Source: Sporocytophaga sp. (GTDB lineage: Bacteria > Bacteroidota > Bacteroidia > Cytophagales > Cytophagaceae). From it: 64,000 bases of DNA. A program made the position numbers and the translations under genes. The notes beneath the pieces were generated by a model, which made no database searches, was not told where the DNA came from, and was given only the letters and a program-made list of their open reading frames with translations. Shown here piece by piece: positions 44,711 through 54,060 of this stretch; within the stretch, counting starts at the first letter, position 1, and each line of letters begins with the position of its first letter. The DNA lies in contig NZ_JAGHZZ010000021.1 in NCBI RefSeq assembly GCF_017745095.1, positions 20,648 through 84,647 of the forward strand, given 5' to 3'.

Positions 44711-44995
44711 ATGATAGTTATGAAGGAAAGCATTGGAACATTCGTAAACGACATCAAAACTAAAATTAATAGTGAAGATTTCAGGGAAGGGAAAATTGCC
44801 AAATTTATTGAAACACAAACGGCTAAACTACCATCTGATGTTTATTTATGGGCTGCTATAGGTTCTATGGCAGCATCTTTAACATTAAAACTAAACAGAA
44901 GAGAAAAGGATGCTTTGTTTGTAGGCCAATGGGCAGCACCGTTTCTGCTCTTTGGGGTTTACAACAAACTCGTAAAGACTCACGGGCATGAATAA
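44711..44995 (+). CDS. Small two-helix membrane protein conserved in Bacteroidota
   Basis: Encodes 94 residues from ATG 44711 (a second ATG at 44720 is equally possible; TTG at 44630 is unlikely). The soluble N-terminus ends in FIETQTAKLPSDVYLW, then two helices (WAAIGSMAASLTLKLN and FVGQWAAPFLLFGVYNKLV) with the conserved FVGQW block. Proteins with this outline are common as hypotheticals in Cytophagales. A strong terminator follows. Function unknown. Confidence 0.75.
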   Translation: MIVMKESIGTFVNDIKTKINSEDFREGKIAKFIETQTAKLPSDVYLWAAIGSMAASLTLKLNRREKDALFVGQWAAPFLLFGVYNKLVKTHGHE

Positions 44996-45044
44996 TTTAT
45001 TAACAGGGCAATCCGAACCTATTAAGATTACCTGAACTATATTG

Positions 45045-45078
45045 AATAGTAGCCGGTTTAGCGGCTACTATTTTTTAT
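45045..45078 (+). terminator. Intrinsic terminator
   Basis: 11-bp stem aatagtagccg (45045-45055) with cggctactatt (45062-45072), then a T-run. Confidence 0.85.
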
Positions 45079-45251
45079 TTTTTAAAGAAAGATTGAATTA
45101 TCTCAAATCTTACTTTTATTCCAAAAAGTTCAAATTGAATCTGAAGCAAAACCCTTACATAGTTTTAACTATTAGTCGCTCTATCTGTTAAGATGTCCGA
45201 CCTTATTTGTAACACTTAAATCCAGATTGAGATAAGACAATTTATATGATT

Positions 45252-46234
45252 ATACCTTAAAGTTAAAAACTTTTTTGCTAGCCTCACTCCTTCTTGTTAT
45301 TATGATTTCTAGTAATAGCTGTTCACATAAAACATCCCGTGTTGAAACAAAAAAACTTCAAGGAAAAACATTTGTCATAACAGGGACGAGCAGTGGCTTT
45401 GGACAAGGAGTAGCTCTTAAACTCGGAGAACACAAGGCTAATATAGTGCTTGCTGCAAGAAGGCTCAGCGTTGGTTGTAGGAACTGATGTTATCAAATAT
45501 GAAGATATACTGAGATTAGCTGATACCACACTAAAAAGATTTGGGCATATTGATGCATGGATCAATAATGCCGGTATTGGAGCAATAGGTCCTTTTTGGG
45601 ACATTCCAATAAATGATCATATACGGATAATAGATGTAAATCTGAAAGGAGTAATATATGGAAGCTATGAAGCTATTAAGATCTTCAAAGCTCAGAAATA
45701 TGGTATACTTATCAATACCGGATCAATGACAGCGAAGTGCCTCTGGCATATCAGGGCTCCTATTCAGCTTCTAAGGCGGGTGTAAGAAGTTTAGGAGAAG
45801 TTATAAACCAGGAACTACGGCTTGCAGGATATAAGCATATAAAAGTTACTACCATTGAGCCATGGGGTGCAGATACTCCATGGTGGGGACATGCAGCAAA
45901 TTATAGTGGAGGTAAACCTCGTATGAAGGCTATGGATGATCCCTATTTAATTGTAGATGTTATTATCTGGTCTTATTTTCATCCAAGAAAAGAAATTCCT
46001 GTAGGCCCAAGGCGAAAGCTTTTTATTTTTCCATCATTTATCTCCCCATTTTACAGAAAAAAATTTCTGCTAACTATGCACACAAGTATCAGATACGCTT
46101 TGCACCTCCTGCCAAGGATACCACTGGAACTCTTTATTCTCCTATGCAATCAGGAAGAGGTGTCGACGATGGAGTGGGTCAACGGATTAAAAAAGAAAAG
46201 GAAGAAAGAAAAACAAAAGTCAGATAAACTTTGA
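45252..46234 (+). pseudogene. Short-chain dehydrogenase, frameshifted and internally deleted
   Basis: Three overlapping frames rebuild one SDR. Frame 1 (from about 45252, stop near 45487) has a lipoprotein-like signal and KTFVITGTSSGFGQGVALKL, the cofactor motif. Frame 2 (45450-45785) resumes at LVVGTDVIKYEDILRLADTT with NNAGIGAIGPFWDIP and ILINTGSM; about 20-25 residues between VLAARR and LVVGTDV are missing. Frame 3 (45737-46234) has YSASKAGVRSLGEVI (the Tyr-x3-Lys site) to the end. A one-base loss explains the second break. As written it cannot make a working enzyme. Confidence 0.85.
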
Positions 46235-46414
46235 TAAAATAAAATATGGTTAAGAGAGACTGGTATTAACTCTTAAGCAAGAGTTCTACCGAATGCAAGC
46301 ATTGACCATAATCGAAGTATGTCACAACCTCTAATCTTAGTTTCTAAAAATCAGAGTCTTCTTTTATAACCTTTACTATAATCTGATGTTAACCATTGAT
46401 ACTTTCAATAAACG

Positions 46415-47260
46415 ATGAAGAAAGAACAAATGCATCAGAGCAAGGATAATAAATCCATACCGGTAACATCTATATCTAGCGGAAAAGGCCAAGAACTCAG
46501 TGAAGATATTTATTACTATACTGATCAGATCGTGAACTTTATTCTATACGGTTTACCTAAAGAAAAGGAATGGGTACTGATTGATACTGGAATGCCTAAT
46601 GCTTCTTCAGTGATCTTATCTGCTATCAAAGAAAGGTTTGGAGAAAAACGTAAACCTTCTGCAATCCTTTTAACTCATGGACATTTCGATCATGTGGGAG
46701 GTGTGGTAGATCTTCTCAAAGAATGGAAAGTTCCCGTTTATGCGCATCCTCTTGAATTTCCATATCTTACCGGAGAAAAAAGTTATCCTGTCCCTGATCC
46801 GACTGTGAACGGTGGCTTACTGGCTAAATTATCCTTTATGTATCCGATAGAACCTATCAATATAAAAGGTGCACTAAAGCCTCTACCCGACGATCACACA
46901 GTACCTGGAATGCCTGGATGGCAATGGATTCATACACCAGGACATTCTCCCGGTCATGTATCTTTCTTTCGTCAGAATGATAAAGCTCTTATCGCCGGTG
47001 ATGCCTTTGTTACCGTGAGACAAGATTCTTTATACAAAGTGATGATGCAAAAGGCTGAAGTGAATGGCCCTCCAAGATATTTAACCACTGACTGGAAAGC
47101 AGCATGGGATTCTGTAAAAAAACTTGAAGCTCTTCATCCTGAATTCGTAATATCAGGACATGGAACTGCAATGGAAGGTAAGGAATTAGCCAATGGTCTG
47201 GATAAACTGAGTAAAGAGTTTGAAACTATTGCTATTCCGGAACACGGAAAATATGTATAA
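46415..47260 (+). CDS. Metallo-beta-lactamase-fold hydrolase
   Basis: Encodes 281 residues. The zinc motif is LTHGHFDHVGG (His88, His90, Asp92, His93), with further ligands His177 in HTPGHSPGH, Asp196 in IAGDAF, and His in VISGHGTAM. The fold is that of glyoxalase II-like and lactonase-like enzymes; the spacing and the GHGTAMEG end recall the broad MBL hydrolases of unknown substrate. No signal peptide is present, so it is cytoplasmic. It is preceded by the broken SDR and followed by a hairpin. Confidence 0.88.
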   Translation: MKKEQMHQSKDNKSIPVTSISSGKGQELSEDIYYYTDQIVNFILYGLPKEKEWVLIDTGMPNASSVILSAIKERFGEKRKPSAILLTHGHFDHVGGVVDLLKEWKVPVYAHPLEFPYLTGEKSYPVPDPTVNGGLLAKLSFMYPIEPINIKGALKPLPDDHTVPGMPGWQWIHTPGHSPGHVSFFRQNDKALIAGDAFVTVRQDSLYKVMMQKAEVNGPPRYLTTDWKAAWDSVKKLEALHPEFVISGHGTAMEGKELANGLDKLSKEFETIAIPEHGKYV

Positions 47261-47679
47261 TTTTTTTTCCGATCAGAGCATTTCTCACAATTAAGGGGAA
47301 TGCTCTGAATTTCGGAAAATTATAACATTCTGGATTAAGACCGATTCAATTGATTCGTGCAAGAAATGGAACACTCCAAATGATTACATAAAACTAAAAT
47401 TGTTACTAAACGTATATAACCTAACCTTAACTTTTAAAAATAATTTTTAACAAATTAAATTAAACTTTCAAGTACAGTTTTATGGCCCTAATTCATTCAT
47501 CTTTAACACTATCAGAAAGATTTTCTCCCGCTCTGCTGATTCTTCCCAGCATAAATAAATCAAAATTCAAACTGTAATCCATTAATTATATAAACCTATT
47601 TATACTTGATTAAAGCTCTTTAGAAAAATCCAAAGTGTTTTTAAAGAAACCGTCGAATCCTGTTTCAATTTTCAATTAT
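47261..47679. other. Intergenic region with a two-part hairpin
   Basis: A hairpin (ttccga/tcggaa outer stem, cagagcatt/aatgctctg inner stem, 47267-47317) follows the hydrolase gene. It is preceded, not followed, by a T-run on the plus strand, so it is not a standard terminator for that gene. The rest is AT-rich with nothing recognised. Confidence 0.45.
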
Positions 47680-48018
47680 ATGTTTACAAATAAAACCTCG
47701 GAAAGACAAAAAGCAATCCTACATTTCATTTCACGAATTCAGAAAAATTATTCAGAAATAGGTAATTACAAATCACATATTGAGGATACTATGGGTGTAG
47801 ATATTGTATTAACTAATGGGAAAATTTTTGTACCCCACATTGCGATAGTAGATAGTGAATTTGCATTTCAAAAGCCCGATATGATAACTTATATAAGGGA
47901 ATCCTTCATCCCATTAAACCCTCTGTTCCACACTTCTTCGAAACAACCGTTTTGGAAAAAATTATTTACTATGATAAAACTTAATGATAAGGGTACCCGC
48001 AAGTATGTATTCGAATAA
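47680..48018 (+). CDS. Small protein of unknown function
   Basis: Encodes 112 residues from ATG 47680; GTG at 47635 would add 15 residues. No signal or membrane segment. A helical start (ERQKAILHFISRIQKNYSEI) is followed by a strand-rich region (DIVLTNGKIFVPHIAIVDSE). I do not recognise it, and it has no linked genes. Coding character is plausible but not proven. Confidence 0.5.
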   Translation: MFTNKTSERQKAILHFISRIQKNYSEIGNYKSHIEDTMGVDIVLTNGKIFVPHIAIVDSEFAFQKPDMITYIRESFIPLNPLFHTSSKQPFWKKLFTMIKLNDKGTRKYVFE

Positions 48019-48170
48019 AGTTTACTTAAGTTGGAACTATATACAATAATTACCTACCATCTTAGTTCAATCAGCATTTAGTTATCAACTAATTTATTTA
48101 TTGATATCATTGCTCCTTTTCATTTAACAGGAACTTATAAGGGTTGTATTAAATACAATCAAAAGCGTTG

Positions 48171-48557
48171 CTATTTCCTTAATCTCCAGAATATGATCAG
48201 CCAGCTTATCAAAAATAACATTTCAACAAAAGCATCTGCAAGATAAGTTTCTGCAATTACATTTTTAGACACATAGATTACATCCACAAATAAAAGACCG
48301 AGAGCCGATCCGAATGCTATAATCATTATTGGAACTTCGGCTTTCTTCATAATTGCAGAAGCCTGTAACCCCAAAGAAATGGACGTAATTAATATACCTA
48401 CGGTCCTCACCAACCAAATATCAGTTTTAGGTCCGCTTACAACCATAAATGAATAAATATGAACTAAAGGCCAGACACCGGTTATAAAAAAATAACCTCC
48501 TTGCATCCATAATAACAACATTAAATACTTATTATTTCCATTCATTTCATTATCCAT
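48171..48557 (-). CDS. Four-helix membrane protein, unknown function
   Basis: Encodes 128 residues with four probable membrane helices (YLMLLLWMQGGYFFITGVWP; VRTVGILITSISLGLQASAI; VPIMIIAFGSALGLLFVDVI; FVEMLFLISWLIIFW). The compact layout with WMQGGYFFITGVWPLVH at the start recurs in Bacteroidota hypothetical proteins, and I know no function for it. Clear ATG; transcribed alone. Confidence 0.65.
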   Translation of the reverse strand: MDNEMNGNNKYLMLLLWMQGGYFFITGVWPLVHIYSFMVVSGPKTDIWLVRTVGILITSISLGLQASAIMKKAEVPIMIIAFGSALGLLFVDVIYVSKNVIAETYLADAFVEMLFLISWLIIFWRLRK

Positions 48558-48702
48558 AACACAAGTAAATAGGGAAAACTATAACTTTTTTATTTATGTT
48601 ATAAAGTCTGATAAAATAAATGTTTTGTGGTTTGAGAGAGGGATGAAATATACATATGAGATCCTTTTCTAATGATCATAATGTTATTTAAATAATGTGG
48701 CT

Positions 48703-49266
48703 ATGCTCAAAAATTTGTATAAAAAAGTAAAGACAGCTTTAAAACTATTTACAGTTTACAGGGAAAATAAATATTTGGTCCGGACTGCTGTGGATGCTAC
48801 AAATTATATGACCCTATACATGAAAATTGTTTCTGAGATATCAAAGAAACAAATGAGGGTAATAAGGATACTTGGAAGATTACTTACCAACAAAACACAT
48901 AACGAAAAAGGAGTATTTTCAATTGCCCAAATAAAAGCAACAGGCACTTTGGTACATTATTCAATAGGAATATTCTTTCTCTATTGTTATCACCTTCTAT
49001 GGAAAAACAGATTCACAAAGCCCAACCTAACAGGAGGTGTAACTTTGGGCTTAACTAACGGATTAATAGCCATTGCTGTTTGGTATGTATATATGAACTT
49101 ACATCGTAACCCTCCTAAAATTGACAGAAAAAGTTATCTTATAAATCTGGTCATTGCACACATCATTTACGGAACTGTAGCAGCCTTTGAATATAACAGG
49201 AGATTACATCTTTCTGAAGGAAAGTCAGTTTACAATCCTCATTCAGGTCTTCAATTCTTGTCATAA
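48703..49266 (+). CDS. Membrane protein of unknown function
   Basis: Encodes 187 residues from ATG 48703; GTG at 48697 adds two codons. The basic, helical N-terminal half (YKKVKTALKLFTVYRENKYL, to about 80) is followed by four hydrophobic segments: TGTLVHYSIGIFFLYCYHLL, GGVTLGLTNGLIAIAVWYVY, YLINLVIAHIIYGTVAAFEY. The conserved-looking RKSYLINLVIAHIIYGTVAA is similar to small DUF-type membrane proteins in other Cytophagales. Gene stands 74 nt before the SDR gene and may be read with it. Confidence 0.6.
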   Translation: MLKNLYKKVKTALKLFTVYRENKYLVRTAVDATNYMTLYMKIVSEISKKQMRVIRILGRLLTNKTHNEKGVFSIAQIKATGTLVHYSIGIFFLYCYHLLWKNRFTKPNLTGGVTLGLTNGLIAIAVWYVYMNLHRNPPKIDRKSYLINLVIAHIIYGTVAAFEYNRRLHLSEGKSVYNPHSGLQFLS

Positions 49267-49340
49267 GAGCATGATATACTCATTCAAACATTTCTCACAT
49301 TGTGTTCTTATACTTAACAAGCAGCTAAAAAACTGAAACA

Positions 49341-50201
49341 ATGGAATATAAACCATCATCATTACCGGCGGAACATCTGAATGAACAGCCGGGCTCTGAA
49401 GCAGAGATGCAGCTAAAACCAGAGTTTATCCGGAGTGACTATAAAGGCAGTGATAAGCTTAAAGGTAAAATTGCTTTGATCACTGGTGGAGATAGCGGCA
49501 TTGGAAGATCCATAGCAGTTCATTTCGCTAAAGAAGGTGCGGACATTGCTATTGTATATCTGAAAGAACATACAGATGCAGAGCAAACAAAAAAACTGGT
49601 CGAGCAGGAAGGCCGTAAATGCCTTCTGATATCAGGGGACGTTGGTGACCAGAATTTTTGTAATAAGGCTGTAGAAGAAACCCGCAAGCAATTGGGAGGT
49701 TTGAATATCCTTATCAACAACGCAGCAGAACAGCACGTAAAAGGATCTCTGGAGGAAATAACAGCAGAACAACTGGAAAGAACTTTCCGCACCAATATCT
49801 ATTCTATGTTCTATCTTTCTCAGGCAGCATTAAAGCAGTTAAAAGAAGGTGATTGCATCATCAATACCAGCTCAGTTACTGCTTATCGGGGGAAAGAATC
49901 ACTGCTTGATTATTCATCCACAAAGGGGGCTATTGTTTCTTTTACCAGATCCCTAGCAAGCAGTCTTGCAAAAAAAGGGATAAGAGTAAATGCAGTAGCA
50001 CCTGGACCTATATGGACTCCATTGATCCCTGCTACTTTTCCACCTGATAAAGTAACAAGCTTCGGGAAACAAGTTCCATTAGGCAGACCAGGACAACCTT
50101 CTGAAGTTGGGCCAGCTTATGTATTTCTTGCATCCAAAGATGCTTCTTACATAACAGGTCAGGTCATTCATCCTAACGGTGGTGAACCGGTAGAAAGCTG
50201 A
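49341..50201 (+). CDS. SDR oxidoreductase, YghA/general-stress type
   Basis: Encodes 286 residues. The extended N-terminus (LPAEHLNEQPGSEAEMQLKP) marks the YghA / general stress protein 39 branch. Cofactor site GGDSGIGRSIAV (49-60), NNAA (127-130), catalytic Ser177/178, Tyr191 and Lys195 (DYSSTKGA). These enzymes are NAD(P)-dependent reductases of aldehydes or sugars. Tightly followed by a strong terminator. Unlike the SDR at 45252, it is intact. Confidence 0.9.
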   Translation: MEYKPSSLPAEHLNEQPGSEAEMQLKPEFIRSDYKGSDKLKGKIALITGGDSGIGRSIAVHFAKEGADIAIVYLKEHTDAEQTKKLVEQEGRKCLLISGDVGDQNFCNKAVEETRKQLGGLNILINNAAEQHVKGSLEEITAEQLERTFRTNIYSMFYLSQAALKQLKEGDCIINTSSVTAYRGKESLLDYSSTKGAIVSFTRSLASSLAKKGIRVNAVAPGPIWTPLIPATFPPDKVTSFGKQVPLGRPGQPSEVGPAYVFLASKDASYITGQVIHPNGGEPVES

Positions 50202-50210
50202 TAATTTAAG

Positions 50211-50252
50211 CAGCATACTCAAACCTGATTGTTTGAGTATGCTGTTCTGTTT
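50211..50252 (+). terminator. Terminator after the SDR gene
   Basis: 14-bp perfect stem cagcatactcaaac (50211-50224) with gtttgagtatgctg (50231-50244), 6-nt loop, then a T-rich tail. Confidence 0.85.
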
Positions 50253-50322
50253 TATTGAGATATTTAATCAGACTTACTTTATATAAAAAAAGAAGAGATC
50301 TTTTCTATCAATTGTACAAAGA

Positions 50323-51261
50323 TCATTTCTCCGCAAAAACTACCTTTTCCTGATACGCTTCAAAAAAGCCTAAACCACCATTTATATTTGAATAGTAATC
50401 GTAATATATAGGTTCCGAGAATAAAGGTTCTTCTAATATAGAAGTACTGTCCAAAGACTTAATGGGGTCAACTGGTATTGGTTTATTGGAAGATGATTTA
50501 CTTAATATATATTCTTTTAATTTTTTATTGAAAGAAATAATATTGAGATGATGACTTAGACCATAACGCACTGATATTTCACCTGAAGCAAATTCTTTTT
50601 CATTATAAATGTATGATGTCGTATAAGTGCCATCCGATGGCATAAATTGCCTAGGCACACTAAACATATAAAAAGAATTATGAGTTGTGTCTTTTGAAAA
50701 ATCCATAACTATCTCATATAGCTTAAAATTCTCATAGAAGTTCAATGCATATTCTGAGTTTAATGATTGATTGACATACTTATATCCATAAATCCAGTCC
50801 CTTTCTGTATACATAGAATCGATTCGTGTTGCTATTACATTGATCGTATCAGGAACTATAGTTACAGCATCTACATGTCTTCCGTCCGGAAGATCAACAT
50901 TGAGATAGATCTTTTGTCCAGGAATAAAATCTAATGGAAGTTTGCCGTAATGACTGTAATAAGAAATTTCACCAAAACCCTGATCATGATAGTACAACTT
51001 AACTGTATCCTTCCCTGAAGAAATAGTTACCATGGCATCTTTTATATATTGCTTATCAAAAGAGTATCCATTTTTGTTGAAAAATGGAAAAGTCTGACAT
51101 AATGAAACCTTTGCTTCATCTCTTCCTACAAAACCATTCACAATAATTTTCATGTCTTTTAAAGAAGTAGGGATTGCCACCTCATCTGCTTCTTTTATAC
51201 AGGAACTTATCAAAAAAATTGATATAAGGATAAATGCAATTAATAAAGGAGATCGAGTCAT
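50323..51261 (-). CDS. DUF4249 lipoprotein, TonB-receptor partner
   Basis: Encodes 312 residues. Lipoprotein signal (IAFILISIFLISSCIKEADE, Cys21), then the DUF4249 pattern: KDMKIIVNGFVGRDEAKVSL, a beta domain with YIKDAMVTISSGKDTVKLYY, DFIPGQKIYLNVDLPDGRHV and TIVPDTINV. These proteins are always coupled to TonB receptors in Bacteroidota. The ATG overlaps the receptor stop by one base (TGATGA), so translation is coupled. It most likely sits on the outer membrane with the receptor; the ligand is unknown. Confidence 0.9.
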   Translation of the reverse strand: MTRSPLLIAFILISIFLISSCIKEADEVAIPTSLKDMKIIVNGFVGRDEAKVSLCQTFPFFNKNGYSFDKQYIKDAMVTISSGKDTVKLYYHDQGFGEISYYSHYGKLPLDFIPGQKIYLNVDLPDGRHVDAVTIVPDTINVIATRIDSMYTERDWIYGYKYVNQSLNSEYALNFYENFKLYEIVMDFSKDTTHNSFYMFSVPRQFMPSDGTYTTSYIYNEKEFASGEISVRYGLSHHLNIISFNKKLKEYILSKSSSNKPIPVDPIKSLDSTSILEEPLFSEPIYYDYYSNINGGLGFFEAYQEKVVFAEK

Positions 51262-53627
51262 CAGAAAATTAATCTATATGAAACTGAAGGAATAATAGGA
51301 AACAGAATAACTTTTTTCAATTTATAGTGAGGCAATCTTCTTCCACCGAATACAGTTTTACCATCCCTTGCAAGAAAATAATAATAGGGATTTTCGCGGT
51401 TGTATAAATTATAAATGCTTATGTCCCATACCCTGGAGATGCGTTTTTTACTTGATTTGTAAAATTGAGCACCAAGATCGAGTCGGTGATAGGCCGGCAT
51501 TCTGTAACTGTTTTTTGCGGAATAAACAGTATAATAATCATCCCATGAAATATAATCTGGCATTCCGTTTGAATTACGTGAAATACTCATGGGTAGAGTA
51601 AAAGCATTGCCAGAGGAATAAACCCATGTTAAAGACAAAGAAAACTTTTCTTTGGGCTTATAAATAATAACTACAGAAGCATCGTGTCTGTGATCATATT
51701 TTGCGGGATATTTTCTACCAAGATTAATTTCCTTAAACTGCATCCAGTTCCAGGATAAAGTATAAGCTAGCCATCCTGACAACTTTCCTTGCCGTTTATG
51801 AAGCATCACCTCGCTTCCATAAGTACAACCTTTTCCTTGCGTTACTTGTTCTTCCCAGGTTTGATATACTCCCTTATCATCAGCATCTTTCACAAGGAAA
51901 CCAGCTCCTTCTTTATATTCAACCAGATTTGAGCTTCTTTTATAATACCCTTCTATGGTTAATGAAATATTATGCTTAAAATCCTGCGCAATGCCCAAAG
52001 CTATCTGTTTGGAATTTTGAGGAATAATTTTATCTGTTGCTGGCACCCATAAATCCAATGCAGGTCCTAATATGGATTGGGATAGCATCAATGCATATTG
52101 ATTCATTTCAGCATAAGATGTTTTGATCGCAAACTTCTTAGTTAAATGAAAAGCCATTGATGCTCTTGGTTCAAACCTGAAATATGCTTTATTCCTTACA
52201 CTGTATCTTGTAAATCTGCCTCCTAAATTGTAAGAGAACCAGGATGTGAGAATGCCTGTTTCTTCAACATAGGCTGACATCTCCTTCGACTCAATGGACT
52301 CAATGGACGCATCTGACATGTCTGAAGTTTTCCCTGATTCTTTTTCAATATAAGCTCCTGGAGTATAATGATGAAAGATCATCTGTAGACCACCATTTAT
52401 CTTATGCTTATCAGATACCTTATATCCCACTTCGTATTTAAGAGTAATATCTCTGATAGAAGACCTATAATCATAATCATAAGCAGTAGTATCCTCAAAT
52501 AAATATTGTTTTGTCTTTATATAGAATTTACTGGCACCTACAGAAAGCCTTGAAGATAGATTTTCAGAAATAATGTTATCCCAGACTAGATTACCAAGTA
52601 AATTATTCCAATTCAAGTTAACTTTATTCGCAAAATCAATGTCTTTATAATTGCTTTTAAAATTATCCTTACCATTATAAAAGCTCAGACTGAGCTTATT
52701 TCGGCAATTGATATCCCAATTCACTTTGGCATTAATATCATAAAAGTAATAAGAAGCATTCATCGTATCAGGAAGGAACGGACTCACCAGGAGGTCCATA
52801 TAACTTCTTCTTGCTCCTATGATAAAGGAACACTTATCTTTCTTTATAGGCCCTTCGAGCATGATCTTGGAAGAAAGAATACCAATACCAGCCTCTCCAT
52901 GATATTCTTTTTTATTACCCTCTTTCATGGTCATATCCAACACAGAGGACAGCTTACCTCCATACCTTGCTGGAAAAGCTCCTTTGGTAAATTCTACATT
53001 CTGAAGCACATCTGAATTAAAAAGAGAAAAGAACCCGTATAAATGCGAAGCATTATAAAAAGGCATACCATCCAGCATAATAAGATTCTGATCAGGGCCA
53101 CCGCCGCGGACATACATGGCAGTATTCCCTTCTCTTCCCTTTTGCACGCCCGGCATGAGCTGAAGTACTTTGATCACATCTCTTTCTCCTAACAATGACG
53201 GAACACTTTTCACCTGTTTCATCGACAGGTTGATTTTACTCATTTGTACATCACTGCTTAAATAACTTGTATCTTCTCCAAGGATGGTAATCTCTTTCAA
53301 AAGGTTATGCTCTGAAACAAGTTTGATATCAAGTACCTGAGAATCCCAGACCATTAATTTCTGTGTATTATATCCCTGCATCAGAAACATGACTTCCAGT
53401 GTGTCTATGGTTTCAAAACTCAGAGAATAAAATCCTGAGGTATCCGTCGCTGTTGTCAAATTGATTGCGGGTATGCTCACCACAGCACCTACAATAGGTT
53501 CATTGCTTGCAGATTCTTTAATATGACCTTGAATTGAAACATTGCCGGAATTAACCTGAGCTGACAACTCTTGATAAGAAACTGTAATGATTAGTAAAAA
53601 GAAAATTAGCTTGCTGAAAAAGTGCAT
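51261..53627 (-). CDS. TonB-dependent receptor paired with DUF4249
   Basis: Encodes 788 residues. Signal peptide (FFLLIITVSYQELSAQ), carboxypeptidase-regulatory-like domain (GHIKESASNEPIVGAVVSIP, residues about 31-110), plug (VKSVPSLLGERDVIKVLQLM, RGGGPDQNLIMLDGMPFYNA, ARYGGKLSSVLDMTMKEGN) and a barrel that ends in IPSVSYRLIF with terminal Phe. This is the typical DUF4249-associated receptor. It is first in a two-gene operon. The substrate class is not evident. Confidence 0.92.
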   Translation of the reverse strand: MHFFSKLIFFLLIITVSYQELSAQVNSGNVSIQGHIKESASNEPIVGAVVSIPAINLTTATDTSGFYSLSFETIDTLEVMFLMQGYNTQKLMVWDSQVLDIKLVSEHNLLKEITILGEDTSYLSSDVQMSKINLSMKQVKSVPSLLGERDVIKVLQLMPGVQKGREGNTAMYVRGGGPDQNLIMLDGMPFYNASHLYGFFSLFNSDVLQNVEFTKGAFPARYGGKLSSVLDMTMKEGNKKEYHGEAGIGILSSKIMLEGPIKKDKCSFIIGARRSYMDLLVSPFLPDTMNASYYFYDINAKVNWDINCRNKLSLSFYNGKDNFKSNYKDIDFANKVNLNWNNLLGNLVWDNIISENLSSRLSVGASKFYIKTKQYLFEDTTAYDYDYRSSIRDITLKYEVGYKVSDKHKINGGLQMIFHHYTPGAYIEKESGKTSDMSDASIESIESKEMSAYVEETGILTSWFSYNLGGRFTRYSVRNKAYFRFEPRASMAFHLTKKFAIKTSYAEMNQYALMLSQSILGPALDLWVPATDKIIPQNSKQIALGIAQDFKHNISLTIEGYYKRSSNLVEYKEGAGFLVKDADDKGVYQTWEEQVTQGKGCTYGSEVMLHKRQGKLSGWLAYTLSWNWMQFKEINLGRKYPAKYDHRHDASVVIIYKPKEKFSLSLTWVYSSGNAFTLPMSISRNSNGMPDYISWDDYYTVYSAKNSYRMPAYHRLDLGAQFYKSSKKRISRVWDISIYNLYNRENPYYYFLARDGKTVFGGRRLPHYKLKKVILFPIIPSVSYRLIF

Positions 53628-54060
53628 TTATAAAAAATAAACTTACTGTAAAATCAAATTGAACACAATCTATATATAAATATAAGAAATTCTGCTGTAA
53701 TAATTAATACGTTATCAGGACCATATGAGGTTAAGTTTTAATAAAATCATGTTTTAAAATCACTTTCATATGATTATCAAATATTTGCCTGATATTTAAA
53801 TTTATGCCACATGATTTTGATAATAAATACTTAAAACTGATAAATTGTAACTTGGAAAAGGAATTTACATATTCTGTCATGGAATTCCCTAAGCGAATCA
53901 AAATAGCTATTGATTTAAGGCAATAGTAGAAAGACATTATTTATCAATCATTCAAAGGAATAATAAACTCTTCCTAAGAACTGCAACTTCGCACTTGTCC
54001 CCCTTTCTTGTATTACAAAAATTATTATCGAGTAAATCCAACCCAGCTATTGCCCTTTCT
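53628..54060. other. Intergenic region, no supported gene
   Basis: 433 bp. A 68-codon ATG open frame (53731-53937, minus) has uneven composition and no recognised motif, and I do not accept it as a gene. No terminator stem was found. Confidence 0.3.

Noticed and set aside
47267..47317. Hairpin after the MBL-fold gene as an intrinsic terminator
   Set aside because: The T-run is on the wrong side for the plus-strand gene; kept only as a hairpin.
53731..53937. 68-codon open frame downstream of helD
   Set aside because: AT-rich, no motif, no signal; looks like a chance frame, although a decayed fragment cannot be excluded.
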